In this document: positions 10,071 through 19,887 of the stretch, piece by piece | Layout of the letters: each line of letters starts with the position of its first letter | Position numbering within the stretch: position 1 is the stretch's first letter | From: an uncultured beta proteobacterium | GTDB lineage: Bacteria; Pseudomonadota; Gammaproteobacteria; Burkholderiales; Burkholderiaceae_C | Reading direction: 5' to 3' | NCBI GenBank assembly: GCA_903828665.1 | Contig: CAIKMZ010000147.1 | Location: 1-63,467, forward strand | DNA: 63,467 bases | The notes under the pieces: model-generated | What the model saw: only the letters and a program-made list of their open reading frames with translations | The model's database searches: none | Told to the model about the DNA's origin: nothing | Position numbers and translations under genes: made by a program

Positions 10071-10823
10071 ATGTCAGTTACCATGCGCGAAATGCTGGAA
10101 GCCGGTGTCCATTTCGGCCACCAGACCCGCTTCTGGAACCCCAAGATGGCCCCGTTCATTTTCGGCCATCGCAACAAGATCCACATCATCAACCTGGAAA
10201 AGTCGCTGCCGATGTTCCAGGAGGCCGCCAACTTCGTGCGCCAGATTTCCGCCAAGCGCGGCACGGTGCTGATGGTCGGCACGAAGCGCCAGGCGCGTGA
10301 GACGGTGGCTGAAGAAGCGCGCCGTGCCGGCGTTCCCTTTGTTGACCAGCGTTGGCTCGGTGGCATGCTGACCAATTTCAAGACGGTCAAGACATCGATC
10401 AAGCGCCTGAAGGACATGAAGATCCAGCAGGAGGCCGGTCTTGACAGCCTGAGCAAGAAGGAACAGCTGATGTTTGCCCGCGAACTCGCCAAGCTCGAAC
10501 GCGATATCGGCGGCATTCAGGACATGTCGGTTCTGCCGGACGCCATTTTCGTGATTGACGTCGGTTTCCACAAGATTGCGATCGCCGAAGCCAAGAAACT
10601 CGGCATTCCGCTGATTGCGGTGGTCGATACCAACCACTCGCCCGAAGGCATTGACTATGTCATCCCCGGCAACGACGACTCGTCCAAGGCTGTGGTCCTG
10701 TACGCCCGCGGCATTGCCGATGCGATCATCGAAGGCCGCACCAACATGGTTGACGATGTCGTCAAGGCCATGGTGGCGGAGAGCGGCGATGAATTTGTCG
10801 AAGTGGACGAGGCATCCGCCTGA
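10071..10823 (+). CDS. rpsB: 30S ribosomal protein uS2 (S2)
   Basis: Small-subunit ribosomal protein of 250 residues, the usual length. The N-terminus [18 protein letters not shown] and the internal [14 protein letters not shown] and [19 protein letters not shown] stretches are typical. The ATG at 10071 is preceded by GGAG at 10061-10064; a TTG four codons earlier is less likely. It is the first gene of the rpsB-tsf-pyrH-frr cluster. Confidence 0.99.
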   Translation: MSVTMREMLEAGVHFGHQTRFWNPKMAPFIFGHRNKIHIINLEKSLPMFQEAANFVRQISAKRGTVLMVGTKRQARETVAEEARRAGVPFVDQRWLGGMLTNFKTVKTSIKRLKDMKIQQEAGLDSLSKKEQLMFARELAKLERDIGGIQDMSVLPDAIFVIDVGFHKIAIAEAKKLGIPLIAVVDTNHSPEGIDYVIPGNDDSSKAVVLYARGIADAIIEGRTNMVDDVVKAMVAESGDEFVEVDEASA

Positions 10824-10841
10824 GTTGTCCGCAACCCCAAG

Positions 10842-10869
10842 AAAGGGGGCTTCTGTGCCCCTTTTTTTT
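10842..10869 (+). terminator. Intercistronic terminator/attenuator between rpsB and tsf
   Basis: A 9-bp stem (10842-10850 with 10057+800-type partner 10857-10865; one G-T pair) with a 6-nt loop runs directly into eight T residues (10862-10869). This is a good intrinsic terminator form, 20 bp after rpsB and 42 bp before tsf. It would lower expression of EF-Ts relative to S2. Confidence 0.65.
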
Positions 10870-10911
10870 AGTCTTTTTTTCAATTAACTGAACTGAGTAC
10901 GGAGAATCAAG

Positions 10912-11835
10912 ATGGTTGCAATTACCGCGAGCATGGTTGCTGAACTGCGTGGCAAGACCGACGCCCCGATGATGGAGTGCAAGCGTGCACTGACCGAGGC
11001 CGAAGGCAATATGGAAAAGGCTGAAGAGCTGCTGCGCGTTAAGCTCGGCAGCAAAGCTGGCAAGGCTTCCGGCCGCATCACCGCCGAGGGCGTGATCACC
11101 ATCGCCATGGCTGATGGCGTCGGCGCGATGCTGGAAGTGAACTGCGAGACCGATTTCGTCACCAAGAACGACAGTTTCCTGGCGCTGGCCAATGCCGCTG
11201 TGCAACTGGTGGCCAAGCACAATCCGGCCGATGTCGCCGCGCTGGGCGCCTTGCCCTACGCGCAGGACGGTTTCGGCCCGACGCTGGAAGACGTGCGCAA
11301 GGGACTGATCGGCAAGATCGGTGAGAACATGAGCTTTCGCCGTTTCAAGCGCTTCGCCGACGGCGGCAAGCTTGCTTCCTATCTGCATGGCACGCGCATC
11401 GGCGTGGTGGTCGAGTTCGAAGGCGATATGGTTGCGGCCAAGGATGTGGCCATGCATGTTGCCGCCATGAAGCCGGTTGCGCTGTCGAGCGCCGATGTGC
11501 CGGCCGAACTAGTGGCGCGCGAGCGTTCCGTTGCGGCAGCCAAGGCGGCTGAAGATGCAGCCTTGGCGACGGCAGCGGGCAAGCCCGTGCAGTCGGCCGA
11601 GATCGTTTCCAAGCGAATCGAAGGCGGCGTGCAAAAATACCTCAAGGAAGTGTCGCTGTTCAACCAGTCGTTCGTTAAGAACGACAAGCAGACGGTCGAG
11701 CAGATGCTCAAGGCCGCCGGCACCACGGTCAAGGGCTTCACGCTGTATGTGGTTGGCGAAGGCATCGCGAAGAAGGTCGATGATTTCGCGGCCGAGGTGG
11801 CGGCTCAGGTCGCCGCCGCGAAGCAGTCGACGTAG
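10912..11835 (+). CDS. tsf: Elongation factor Ts
   Basis: Guanine-nucleotide exchange factor for EF-Tu. The 307-residue protein has the N-terminal UBA-like helix region ([17 protein letters not shown]) and the TDFV motif at 80-83 that contacts EF-Tu. Its ATG follows a GGAG ribosome binding site. It sits downstream of rpsB behind a terminator-like hairpin. A perfect 9-bp inverted repeat overlaps its stop codon. Confidence 0.98.
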   Translation: MVAITASMVAELRGKTDAPMMECKRALTEAEGNMEKAEELLRVKLGSKAGKASGRITAEGVITIAMADGVGAMLEVNCETDFVTKNDSFLALANAAVQLVAKHNPADVAALGALPYAQDGFGPTLEDVRKGLIGKIGENMSFRRFKRFADGGKLASYLHGTRIGVVVEFEGDMVAAKDVAMHVAAMKPVALSSADVPAELVARERSVAAAKAAEDAALATAAGKPVQSAEIVSKRIEGGVQKYLKEVSLFNQSFVKNDKQTVEQMLKAAGTTVKGFTLYVVGEGIAKKVDDFAAEVAAQVAAAKQST

Positions 11836-11843
11836 TCGACTGC
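11823..11843 (+). repeat. Perfect inverted repeat at the tsf stop codon
   Basis: GCAGTCGAC (11823-11831), a 3-nt loop containing part of the TAG stop, and GTCGACTGC (11835-11843) form a perfect 9-bp hairpin. It is not followed by a T-run. It could be a processing or stability element between tsf and pyrH; its role is unknown. Confidence 0.6.
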
Positions 11844-11948
11844 GAAACGTGAGCGAAGGGCTTGCCGGCGCATCCATGTACGCATTGCGATGATCCGGTT
11901 GAGTCTGGCTTTATAGGGTCCGTATCAGTCAATTTCAAGGAGTTCATC

Positions 11949-12671
11949 ATGTCCGTCGCCCAACCAGCCTACAAGCGCATTTTGCTCAAGCTGTCAGGGG
12001 AGGCCTTGATGGGCGACGACCAGTACGGCATCAATCGGGGCACCATTGTCCGGATGGTGGAAGAGATCGCCGAGGTCACGCGCCTTGGCGTTCAGGTTGC
12101 CGTGGTGATTGGTGGCGGCAACATCTTCCGCGGTGTGGCCGGTGGTTCGGTCGGCATGGACCGCGCCACGGCCGACTACATGGGCATGCTGGCCACCGTC
12201 ATGAATGCGCTGGCGCTGGGTGACACGATGAACAAGGCCGGTCTGACCGCGCGCGTCATGTCGGCTATTGCGATCGAGCAGGTGGTCGAACCCTACGTCA
12301 GACCGAAGGCCCTGCAATACCTCGAAGAGGGCAAACTGGTCATCTTTGCTGCCGGCACCGGCAATCCGTTCTTCACCACGGATACGGCGGCCGCTTTGCG
12401 CGGCGCCGAGATTGGCGCTGAAATCGTGCTCAAGGCGACCAAGGTGGACGGCGTTTATACGGCGGACCCCAAGAAGGACCCGCTCGCCACCCGCTACACG
12501 CGCCTGTCATTCGATGAGGCGATGTCGAAAAATCTGGGCATCATGGATGCCACCGCATTTGCCTTGTGCCGCGACCAGAAACTGCCGATCAAGGTGTTTT
12601 CCATCTTCAAGCACGGGGCGCTCAAACGCGTGGTGATGGGCGAAGACGAAGGAACGCTGGTCTATGCCTGA
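11949..12671 (+). CDS. pyrH: Uridylate kinase
   Basis: Bacterial UMP kinase (amino acid kinase fold) that makes UDP from UMP. It is 240 residues, the family length. The N-terminal [11 protein letters not shown] and the GGGNIFRG loop are diagnostic, followed by the [13 protein letters not shown] substrate region. The ATG at 11949 was chosen because it is preceded by AAGGAG and gives the family N-terminus. The 113-bp gap to tsf may hold a promoter (TATAGG near 11910), weak. Confidence 0.98.
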   Translation: MSVAQPAYKRILLKLSGEALMGDDQYGINRGTIVRMVEEIAEVTRLGVQVAVVIGGGNIFRGVAGGSVGMDRATADYMGMLATVMNALALGDTMNKAGLTARVMSAIAIEQVVEPYVRPKALQYLEEGKLVIFAAGTGNPFFTTDTAAALRGAEIGAEIVLKATKVDGVYTADPKKDPLATRYTRLSFDEAMSKNLGIMDATAFALCRDQKLPIKVFSIFKHGALKRVVMGEDEGTLVYA

Positions 12672-12731
12672 TCATGGCAAAATTGCAGCGCTTGTGCATT
12701 GCCATTCGAACAGCTGAAAGAGGATAAGAAT

Positions 12732-13292
12732 ATGCCGATTCCTGACATTAAGAGCACGGTAGAGGCCAAGATGGATCAGTCCATCGCTGCTTTCAAGAAC
12801 AACCTGACCAAGATCCGAACCGGGCGCGCCAATCCGGCGCTGCTCGATGCCGTGCATGTCGACTATTACGGTTCCATGCTGCCGATCAGCCAGGTGGCCA
12901 ATGTGTCCCTGCTCGACGCCCGCACGATCAGTGTCCAGCCCTGGGAAAAGGGCATGGGCGCCAAGATCGAAAAGGCGATCCGCGACAGCGACCTGGGCTT
13001 GAATCCGTCGTCGATGGGTGACCTGATCCGCGTCCCGATGCCGCCGATGTCGGAAGAACGGCGCAAGGAGTTGACCAAGGTTGTGCGCAACGAGGGCGAG
13101 GCCGCCAAGATTGCGGTGCGCAACTTGCGCCGCGATGCCAATGAAGCGGTCAAGAAGGCGGTCAAGGACAAACTGGCTTCGGAAGATGACCAGAAACGCT
13201 CGGAGACCGAAATCCAGAAGGTGACCGACCGCCATGTCATCGAGATCGACCGGCTGGTGGCGGCCAAGGAACACGACATCATGGCGGTCTAG
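12732..13292 (+). CDS. frr: Ribosome recycling factor
   Basis: Splits post-termination ribosomes together with EF-G. The 186-residue protein starts [14 protein letters not shown] and ends in the long basic helical region, with the conserved [13 protein letters not shown] stretch near residue 28. The ATG at 12732 follows an AGAGGA ribosome binding site. It sits in the usual position after pyrH. Confidence 0.98.
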   Translation: MPIPDIKSTVEAKMDQSIAAFKNNLTKIRTGRANPALLDAVHVDYYGSMLPISQVANVSLLDARTISVQPWEKGMGAKIEKAIRDSDLGLNPSSMGDLIRVPMPPMSEERRKELTKVVRNEGEAAKIAVRNLRRDANEAVKKAVKDKLASEDDQKRSETEIQKVTDRHVIEIDRLVAAKEHDIMAV

Positions 13293-13349
13293 CGTGCCGC
13301 TATGCCTTGAATGTGGCCGGCTGGCGCATTGTCATCGTCGGACCGCATC

Positions 13350-14072
13350 ATGAGCCAGATGCCGCACCATATCGCGATCGTGATGGATGGCAACGGGCGC
13401 TGGGCGTCCAAGCGTTATCTGCCGCGGATTGCCGGACACAAGCAAGGTGTCGACTCCCTGCGCCGCTGCGTGCGTGCGGCCGGCCAGTGCGGCGTCAAGG
13501 TATTGACCGTGTTTGCCTTCTCCTCGGAAAACTGGAGCCGCCCGGCCGATGAGGTGTCGGGGTTGATGGACCTGTTCGCCCTGGCGATCGGGCGCGAGAT
13601 CCCGCAACTCATGGCCGATGGGGTACGGATCTGCTTTGTGGGTGAGCGCGCCGGTTTGTCGCCGCGTGTGCTGGCCGGCATTGAAGCAGCCGAGCGCGCG
13701 ACCGCGTCCAATACCAAGTTGATCCTCAACGTCTGCTTCAACTACGGCGGTCGCTGGGATATCGTGCAGGCGGCTGCCAGGCTCGCGGCGCAGGGCAGCG
13801 CCGTGACCGAGCAAACCTTGAGCGCGGCCATGTCGCTGGCCCATGTTCCGGATCCCGACCTGGTGGTGCGTACCGGCGGCGAGCAGCGGATCAGCAATTT
13901 CCTGCTCTGGCAAAGCGCCTATTCCGAGTTCTACTTTAGCGACAAGTTGTGGCCAGAGTTTGACGAGGCCGAACTCGACCGTGCGATCGCGTCTTTCCAG
14001 CAGCGCGAGCGGCGCTTTGGCAAGACCTCGGGCCAGATCGCCGCGCAAGCGGCTGATGGAAGTTCCTCTTGA
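13350..14072 (+). CDS. uppS: Isoprenyl (undecaprenyl diphosphate) transferase
   Basis: Cis-prenyltransferase that makes undecaprenyl diphosphate, the lipid carrier for peptidoglycan and other wall sugars. At 240 residues it has the substrate-binding MDGNGRWA at 12-19 with catalytic D13, and RTGGEQRISNFLLWQ toward the C-terminus. The ATG at 13350 gives the family N-terminus. It heads the envelope-lipid part of the array. Confidence 0.97.
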   Translation: MSQMPHHIAIVMDGNGRWASKRYLPRIAGHKQGVDSLRRCVRAAGQCGVKVLTVFAFSSENWSRPADEVSGLMDLFALAIGREIPQLMADGVRICFVGERAGLSPRVLAGIEAAERATASNTKLILNVCFNYGGRWDIVQAAARLAAQGSAVTEQTLSAAMSLAHVPDPDLVVRTGGEQRISNFLLWQSAYSEFYFSDKLWPEFDEAELDRAIASFQQRERRFGKTSGQIAAQAADGSSS

Positions 14073-14088
14073 GGCTCGGAGCCAATCC

Positions 14089-14946
14089 ATGCTGAAGCAG
14101 CGCATCATCACCGCCCTTGTCCTGCTGGCCATCCTGCTGCCGGCTTTGTTCTATCGCACACCAGAGCCGTTCTGCGCCGTTGCCCTGCTGCTGATCGCCG
14201 CCGGCGCCTGGGAGTGGGGTCGTCTCAACGCTTGCACGCAAGGCGCGGCCCTGGCTTGCTCGGCGCTGTGCGTTGTCGCCTGCGGCGCGAGCTGGTGGCT
14301 TGGACTGCTGGTGCAGCCGCTGCACTGGCTGTGGACGCTTGCGGGCGCGGCCTGGGTGCTCGGCGGCGCCTGGCTGTTGCGCAGCGGCGTGCCGGCGTGG
14401 GCCGGGTATCCGCGCGGTCTGCGGCTGATGTCGGGTCTGCTCGCGCTGTGGCTGGCCTGGCTGGCGGTGGCCCAGGCCAGGACGATCGGCATCAATTTCC
14501 TACTTTCCATCCTGACCCTGGTCTGGGCGGCGGACATCTTTGCCTATTTTGCCGGCCGCACGTTCGGCGGGCGTTTCAGTCGCGGCAAGCTTGCGCCCGC
14601 CATCAGTCCCGGCAAGAGCTGGGAAGGTGTCTGGGGCGGCATGCTCGGCGTGCTGGCGCTGGCCCTGGCCTGGCGTTGGGCTGACGCGGCATGGACTGCC
14701 GAGGTTCCGAGCCTGTACACGCGGCTCGGGCGCGCCGGCTGGTGGCTGTTTCTGATTGCGCTGGTGTTCATGGCGGCGATGAGCGTGGTGGGCGATCTGC
14801 TGGAGTCGCTGGTCAAGCGCAGTGCCGGCGTCAAGGACAGCAGCGGTTTGCTGCCCGGTCACGGCGGTGTGCTGGACCGGGTCGATGCCCTGCTGCCCAC
14901 GCTGCCGCTGGCGCTGATGCTTTACTCTGCCTTGGTATTCAAATGA
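14089..14946 (+). CDS. cdsA: Phosphatidate cytidylyltransferase
   Basis: Integral membrane enzyme that converts phosphatidic acid and CTP to CDP-diacylglycerol. The 285-residue protein has multiple hydrophobic segments beginning at residue 6. Its C-terminus carries the family signature, with SVVGDLLESLVKR and KDSSGLLPGHGGVLDRVD. Its stop overlaps the ispC start (ATGA), so translation is coupled. Confidence 0.97.
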   Translation: MLKQRIITALVLLAILLPALFYRTPEPFCAVALLLIAAGAWEWGRLNACTQGAALACSALCVVACGASWWLGLLVQPLHWLWTLAGAAWVLGGAWLLRSGVPAWAGYPRGLRLMSGLLALWLAWLAVAQARTIGINFLLSILTLVWAADIFAYFAGRTFGGRFSRGKLAPAISPGKSWEGVWGGMLGVLALALAWRWADAAWTAEVPSLYTRLGRAGWWLFLIALVFMAAMSVVGDLLESLVKRSAGVKDSSGLLPGHGGVLDRVDALLPTLPLALMLYSALVFK

Positions 14947-16157
14947 CCGCATCCGACCCGGTGTTGAAACAGCGCGTGGCCATTCTGGGATCGACCGGAT
15001 CGATCGGCGTGAACACGCTGGACGTGATCGCCATGCATCCCGAACGCTTCGAGGTGTTTGGCCTGAGCGCGGCCACCCAGGTCGAGTCGATGCTGCAGCA
15101 GTGTGTGCGTTTCAAACCCGTGTTCGCCGTCATGGCCAGCGAAGCCCACGGGCGGGTGCTAGAGCAGAAATGCCGCGACCTCCATCTCGCAACGCGGGTT
15201 CTGTGGGGCGCGCAAGCCATCACCGCGCTGGCTTGCGACGAGCGCGTTGATGCGGTGATGGCCGCGATCGTCGGCGCGGCCGGCCTCGCGTCGTGCCTGG
15301 CCGCGGCGCGCGCCGGCAAGCGTCTGCTGCTGGCAAACAAGGAAGCGCTGGTCGTCGGTGGCGACTATTTCATGCAGGCGGTCGGGCAGGGCAGGGCCAA
15401 ACTGCTGCCGATCGACAGCGAGCATTCCGCCATCTTCCAATCGCTGCCCGCCGATGCCGCCACTTGGCCCGCCCAGATCGACAAGATCATTCTGACGGCA
15501 TCCGGCGGGCCATTTCGGCAACGCGATCCGCTGACCTTGCGCGATGTGACGCCGCAGCAGGCCTGCGCCCACCCCAACTGGGTGATGGGACGCAAGATTT
15601 CTGTCGATTCCGCCTCGATGATGAACAAGGCGCTCGAAGTGATTGAAGCGCGCTTCCTGTTCGACGTGCGGCCGGAGCAGATCGAAGTCGTGATCCATCC
15701 GCAAAGCGTGATCCACTCGATGGTGCAATACCGGGACAACTCCGTCGTTGCACAACTCGGCACGGCCGACATGAAAGTGCCGATCGCTTATGGCTTGTCC
15801 TGGCCGGATCGCATGACTTCAGGCGCTGCGGCGCTCGACTTCCGGGCCATGGGTGCCATGACCTTCGAAGCGCTCGATTCGAATGGGCATGGTCAGCGTT
15901 TCCCTGGCCTGAAACTGGCCTGGGATGTGCTGCGCGGCCCTTCAGGATCGACAGCCGTTCTCAACGCTGCAAACGAGGTGGCCGTTGCGGCTTTTCTTGA
16001 CGGACAGGTCCGCTTTGACCAGATTCACGCCGTCAATACCGAGACGCTGGCGTCGGTCGTGCCAGCCCAAGTGGGGTCACTGGAGGACCTGCTCGCACTC
16101 GATGCGCAGTCGCGCGAGGCGGCGCAGCGTGTGGTGCGCCGCTTCGGTGCACCGTAA
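14943..16157 (+). CDS. ispC: 1-deoxy-D-xylulose 5-phosphate reductoisomerase
   Basis: Second step of the MEP isoprenoid pathway, NADPH-dependent. The 404-residue protein has the nucleotide-binding GSTGSIG at 16-22, the LLLANKEALVVGG stretch, and the metal/substrate region with DSEHSAIFQ and HPNWVMGRKISVDSA. The ATG at 14943 overlaps cdsA by 4 bp. Its product feeds UppS upstream in the same array. Confidence 0.98.
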   Translation: MTASDPVLKQRVAILGSTGSIGVNTLDVIAMHPERFEVFGLSAATQVESMLQQCVRFKPVFAVMASEAHGRVLEQKCRDLHLATRVLWGAQAITALACDERVDAVMAAIVGAAGLASCLAAARAGKRLLLANKEALVVGGDYFMQAVGQGRAKLLPIDSEHSAIFQSLPADAATWPAQIDKIILTASGGPFRQRDPLTLRDVTPQQACAHPNWVMGRKISVDSASMMNKALEVIEARFLFDVRPEQIEVVIHPQSVIHSMVQYRDNSVVAQLGTADMKVPIAYGLSWPDRMTSGAAALDFRAMGAMTFEALDSNGHGQRFPGLKLAWDVLRGPSGSTAVLNAANEVAVAAFLDGQVRFDQIHAVNTETLASVVPAQVGSLEDLLALDAQSREAAQRVVRRFGAP

Positions 16158-16175
16158 CAGCCACCTGCTGCGACC

Positions 16176-17537
16176 ATGCTCACCCTTGCCGCATTTGTTC
16201 TGGCGCTCGGCCTGCTGATCGCCGTGCATGAGTTCGGCCACTACCGGATGGCGGTGGCCTGCGGCGTCAGGGTGCTGCGCTTTTCCATCGGATTTGGCAA
16301 GCCGCTGGTTCGCTGGCAGCCCAAGGGTTCGTCGACCGAGTTTGCGATCGGCGCGTTTCCGCTGGGCGGTTACGTGCGCATGCTCGACGAGCGCGAGGCG
16401 CCGGTGCCGCAGGCCGAGCGCCACCTCGCGTTCAACAACCAGCCCCTGCGCTCGCGCATTGCCATCGTGGCCGCCGGCCCGCTGGCCAATCTGCTGCTGG
16501 CCGTGCTCCTGTATGCGGTGGTGAATTGGAGCGGCGTGCAACTCCCGGCGCCGATCCTGGCCAGCCCGGAAGCCGGATCGATCGCCGCCGGCGCGGGTGT
16601 GGTCGGCGGTGAGCGGGTCGCGCGCGCCGGTCTTGTCGACGCCGAGTTGCAGGACATGACCTCGTTTGAGGACCTGCGCTGGGTGCTGACCCGCGGCGCG
16701 CTGGAAAAGCGCGATGTGCGCCTGGTATGGAGCGGCGCGACGCATCCCGAGCGTGCCGACATCGTTCTCAAGCTCAGCACGATGGACGTCGGCGATGCCG
16801 ATGCCCAACTGTTTCGCAGGATCGGCATCGGTGCGCCTTTCACGCAGCCCGTCATCGGTCAACTGGTGGCCGGCGCGGCGGCGGACCGGGCCGGCTTGCG
16901 AGCGGGTGACGTCGTGCGGCAGGTCGGTGCCGTGCCGGTGGTCGACGGCCAGCAGCTGCGCCAGTTGATCCGCGCCTCGGCCTCCAGCGGCGAGGCCCCG
17001 GCGACGGTGTGGCGAATCAGCCGTGGTGCCTCCGAGCTTGAAGTCACGGTGAAGCCGGAGCGGGCGCTCGAGGGCAGCGCCGCCGTCGGAAGGATTGGCG
17101 CCTATGTCGGCGCCATGCCCGAGCTGGTGCTGGTCCGATACGGCGCGCTCGATGGTCTGTGGCGTGGCGTCGTCCGTTGCACCGATGTGTCGGTTCTGAC
17201 GCTGCGGATGATGGGGAAGATGCTGATCGGCGAAGCCTCGCTCAAGAATCTCAGCGGTCCCCTCACGATTGCGGACTACGCCGGAAAGTCCGCCGGCATG
17301 GGTCTGACCCAGTACCTTCTGTTCCTGGCCCTGATCAGCGTGAGTCTGGGTGTTTTGAACCTGCTGCCGCTGCCGGTGCTCGATGGCGGGCACCTGATGT
17401 ATTATCTTTGGGAAGGGATCACGGGCAAGCCCGTCTCCGAAGTCTGGACAGAACGCTTGCAGCGGGGTGGCGTTGCCGTGCTGATGGCCATGATGGCGAT
17501 TGCCATCTTCAACGATATCAACCGCTTGTTTGGCTAA
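16176..17537 (+). CDS. rseP: RIP (site-2) metalloprotease RseP
   Basis: Inner-membrane zinc protease that cleaves anti-sigma factors within the membrane and clears signal-peptide remnants. In 453 residues it shows HEFGH at 18-22 in the first transmembrane segment, PDZ-type sequence in the middle, and the second active-site motif LDG at 402-404 before the C-terminal membrane segments. It is placed just upstream of bamA, as in many proteobacteria. Confidence 0.97.
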   Translation: MLTLAAFVLALGLLIAVHEFGHYRMAVACGVRVLRFSIGFGKPLVRWQPKGSSTEFAIGAFPLGGYVRMLDEREAPVPQAERHLAFNNQPLRSRIAIVAAGPLANLLLAVLLYAVVNWSGVQLPAPILASPEAGSIAAGAGVVGGERVARAGLVDAELQDMTSFEDLRWVLTRGALEKRDVRLVWSGATHPERADIVLKLSTMDVGDADAQLFRRIGIGAPFTQPVIGQLVAGAAADRAGLRAGDVVRQVGAVPVVDGQQLRQLIRASASSGEAPATVWRISRGASELEVTVKPERALEGSAAVGRIGAYVGAMPELVLVRYGALDGLWRGVVRCTDVSVLTLRMMGKMLIGEASLKNLSGPLTIADYAGKSAGMGLTQYLLFLALISVSLGVLNLLPLPVLDGGHLMYYLWEGITGKPVSEVWTERLQRGGVAVLMAMMAIAIFNDINRLFG

Positions 17538-17541
17538 ATAT

Positions 17542-17565
17542 CCGGGGCTGATTTTGCAGCGCCGG
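17542..17565 (+). terminator. Hairpin between rseP and bamA, possible weak terminator
   Basis: CCGGGGCTG (17542-17550) pairs with CAGCGCCGG (17557-17565) with one mismatch and a 6-nt loop, followed by TTTGAATCTT. The T-run is poor, so partial termination or mRNA stabilisation is as likely as true termination. Confidence 0.35.
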
Positions 17566-17586
17566 TTTGAATCTTAAATAGTAAAA

Positions 17587-19887
17587 ATGCAATTCAATCG
17601 TTTCAATTTGCGTACCGTCTCGGCCGTGGTGTCCCTGGCTGTCATGGCCAGCACCGCATGGGCCGTCAGCCCGTTCACCGTGCGCGATATCCGTATCGAA
17701 GGTTTGCAGCGCGTCGAGTCCGGAACGGTCTTTGTGTCCCTGCCGGTTCGCGTCGGCGATGTGTACAACGACGACAAGGGTTCGGCCGCGATCCGGGCGC
17801 TGTTCGACCTGGGCCTGTTCAAGGATGTGCGAATCGAAGTCAGCGGCGATGTGCTGGTGATTGTCGTGGAGGAGCGTCCCACGATTGCCACGGTTGATTT
17901 CGTCGGCACCAAGGAGTTCGACAAGGAAGTGCTGGTCAAGGCCTTGCGCGACGTCGGCCTCGCCGATGGCCGCCCCTTCGACAAGGCGCAACTGGACCGC
18001 GCCGAGCAGGAACTCAAGCGCCAGTACATCAACCGAAGCCTTTATGCGGCCGAAGTGGTGACCACGGTGACGCCGATCGAACGCAACCGCGTCAACCTCA
18101 CGTTCACCGTGGTCGAGGGCGAGCCGGCCAAGATCAGCGAAATCCGGCTGGTCGGCAACCAGGTGTTCAGCGAGTCGACACTGCGCAATCTGTTCGATCT
18201 GGATACCGGTGGCTGGATGAGCTGGTACACCAAGTCGGACCGGTACTCGCGCGCCAAGCTGAACGCCGACATCGAAACCCTGCGCTCCTACTACCTGACG
18301 CGCGGCTATCTCGAATTCAGGGTCGATTCGACCCAGGTCGCCATCCTGCCGAACAAGACCGACATTGCCATCACCATCAACATCACCGAAGGCGAGCGTT
18401 TCATCGTCAGTGGCGTCAAGCTCGAAGGGAACTTCCTTGGCAAGGACGAGGAATTCAAATCGCTGGTGACGATCCGGCCTGGGCAGCCTTACAACGCCGA
18501 TGAAATCGCGAAAACGACCAAGGCATTCACGGATTATTTTGGCAATTTCGGCTATGCGTTCGCACGGGTCGAGGCACGCCCCGAACTGGATCGGGCCAAC
18601 AACCGGGTGGTTCTGGTGCTGCAGGCCGACCCGTCGCGCCGTGCCTATGTGCGCCGCATCAATGTCGCCGGCAACAGCCGCACCCGTGATGTGGTCGTGC
18701 GCCGCGAGTTCAGGCAATTGGAGGCGTCATGGTACGACGGCGACAAGATCAAACTATCGCGCGACCGCGTTGACCGCCTGGGATATTTCAAGGACGTCGC
18801 CGTGGAGACCCAGGAAGTGCCCGGTTCGCCCGACGAGGTCGACCTGACCGTCAATGTGACGGACAAGCCGACCGGCAGCCTGACCCTGGGTGCCGGTTAT
18901 TCGTCGGCCGACGGGATCGGTCTCTCCTTTGGCGTCAAGCAGGATAACGCCTTCGGTTCGGGCAACTCGCTGGGCATGCAGATCAACACCAGCAAGCTCA
19001 ACCGTGTTCTCGTGTTCAACACGGTCGATCCCTATTTCACGGCCGATGGCGTGTCACGCGGTTTCGACATCTACTACCGGACCAGCAGTCCGTACCAGGA
19101 TCAAAGCTACTACCAGGTCCAGACGACCGGTGCCAATATCCGCTTCGGCGTGCCGTTCACGGCGAGCGACACGGTCTATTTCGGCGCCGGCTTCGAGAAG
19201 ACCGCGATCGTGCCGGGCACGCTCCTGCCGTTCTCCTACATGCGCTACATCGATCAGTACGGCTATGACAGCTGGGGCTTGCCGCTGGTCGCCGCCTGGT
19301 CGCGCGATAGCCGCGACAGCGCGATCGCGCCGACGACGGGCCGCTTCATGCGTGCCAACACCGAATGGTCGGTGGCCGGACAGGTCCGCTATGTGCGCGC
19401 GACCTACCAGCAGCAGGACTACATATCCCTGAACAAGCAGTTCACCGTTGCCCTCAATGGCGAAGTGGACGTGGGCGCGGTGGTCGGCGACCGGACCTAT
19501 CCGGTGTTCAAGACCTTTTACGGTGGTGGCCTTGGTTCGGTGCGCGGCTTCGAACAAGGCAGCCTCGGGCCGATGGATGCCACCGGCATCGCCTTGGGGG
19601 GCACCGGCCGCTACCTGTTCAATGCGGAATTGCAGGCGCCGTTCCCCGGCTCCGGCAACGATCGCACCTTGCGCATGTATGCTTTCTTCGATCTGGGCGC
19701 TGTGACCGGCCCGGACGGCGGCCTGGCCATCAACGTCGATGCGAACAAGCCGCGTTCCTCGGTTGGTATCGGTGTCAGCTGGATTTCTCCGATGGGCCCG
19801 TTGCGGCTGGCATTTGCCAAACCCATCAAGAAGTTCGAAAGCGATAAAATCCAGAGTATGCAATTTCAGATCGGAAGCTCTTTCTAA
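17587..19887 (+). CDS. bamA: Outer membrane protein assembly factor BamA
   Basis: Essential Omp85 protein that folds and inserts beta-barrel proteins in the outer membrane. The 766-residue precursor has a signal peptide ending at about AWA (24-26), a series of POTRA repeats to about residue 420, and a C-terminal barrel with the conserved VRGF motif near 652-655. It ends in phenylalanine, as barrel proteins do. Its stop shares one base with the skp start. Confidence 0.98.
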   Translation: MQFNRFNLRTVSAVVSLAVMASTAWAVSPFTVRDIRIEGLQRVESGTVFVSLPVRVGDVYNDDKGSAAIRALFDLGLFKDVRIEVSGDVLVIVVEERPTIATVDFVGTKEFDKEVLVKALRDVGLADGRPFDKAQLDRAEQELKRQYINRSLYAAEVVTTVTPIERNRVNLTFTVVEGEPAKISEIRLVGNQVFSESTLRNLFDLDTGGWMSWYTKSDRYSRAKLNADIETLRSYYLTRGYLEFRVDSTQVAILPNKTDIAITINITEGERFIVSGVKLEGNFLGKDEEFKSLVTIRPGQPYNADEIAKTTKAFTDYFGNFGYAFARVEARPELDRANNRVVLVLQADPSRRAYVRRINVAGNSRTRDVVVRREFRQLEASWYDGDKIKLSRDRVDRLGYFKDVAVETQEVPGSPDEVDLTVNVTDKPTGSLTLGAGYSSADGIGLSFGVKQDNAFGSGNSLGMQINTSKLNRVLVFNTVDPYFTADGVSRGFDIYYRTSSPYQDQSYYQVQTTGANIRFGVPFTASDTVYFGAGFEKTAIVPGTLLPFSYMRYIDQYGYDSWGLPLVAAWSRDSRDSAIAPTTGRFMRANTEWSVAGQVRYVRATYQQQDYISLNKQFTVALNGEVDVGAVVGDRTYPVFKTFYGGGLGSVRGFEQGSLGPMDATGIALGGTGRYLFNAELQAPFPGSGNDRTLRMYAFFDLGAVTGPDGGLAINVDANKPRSSVGIGVSWISPMGPLRLAFAKPIKKFESDKIQSMQFQIGSSF

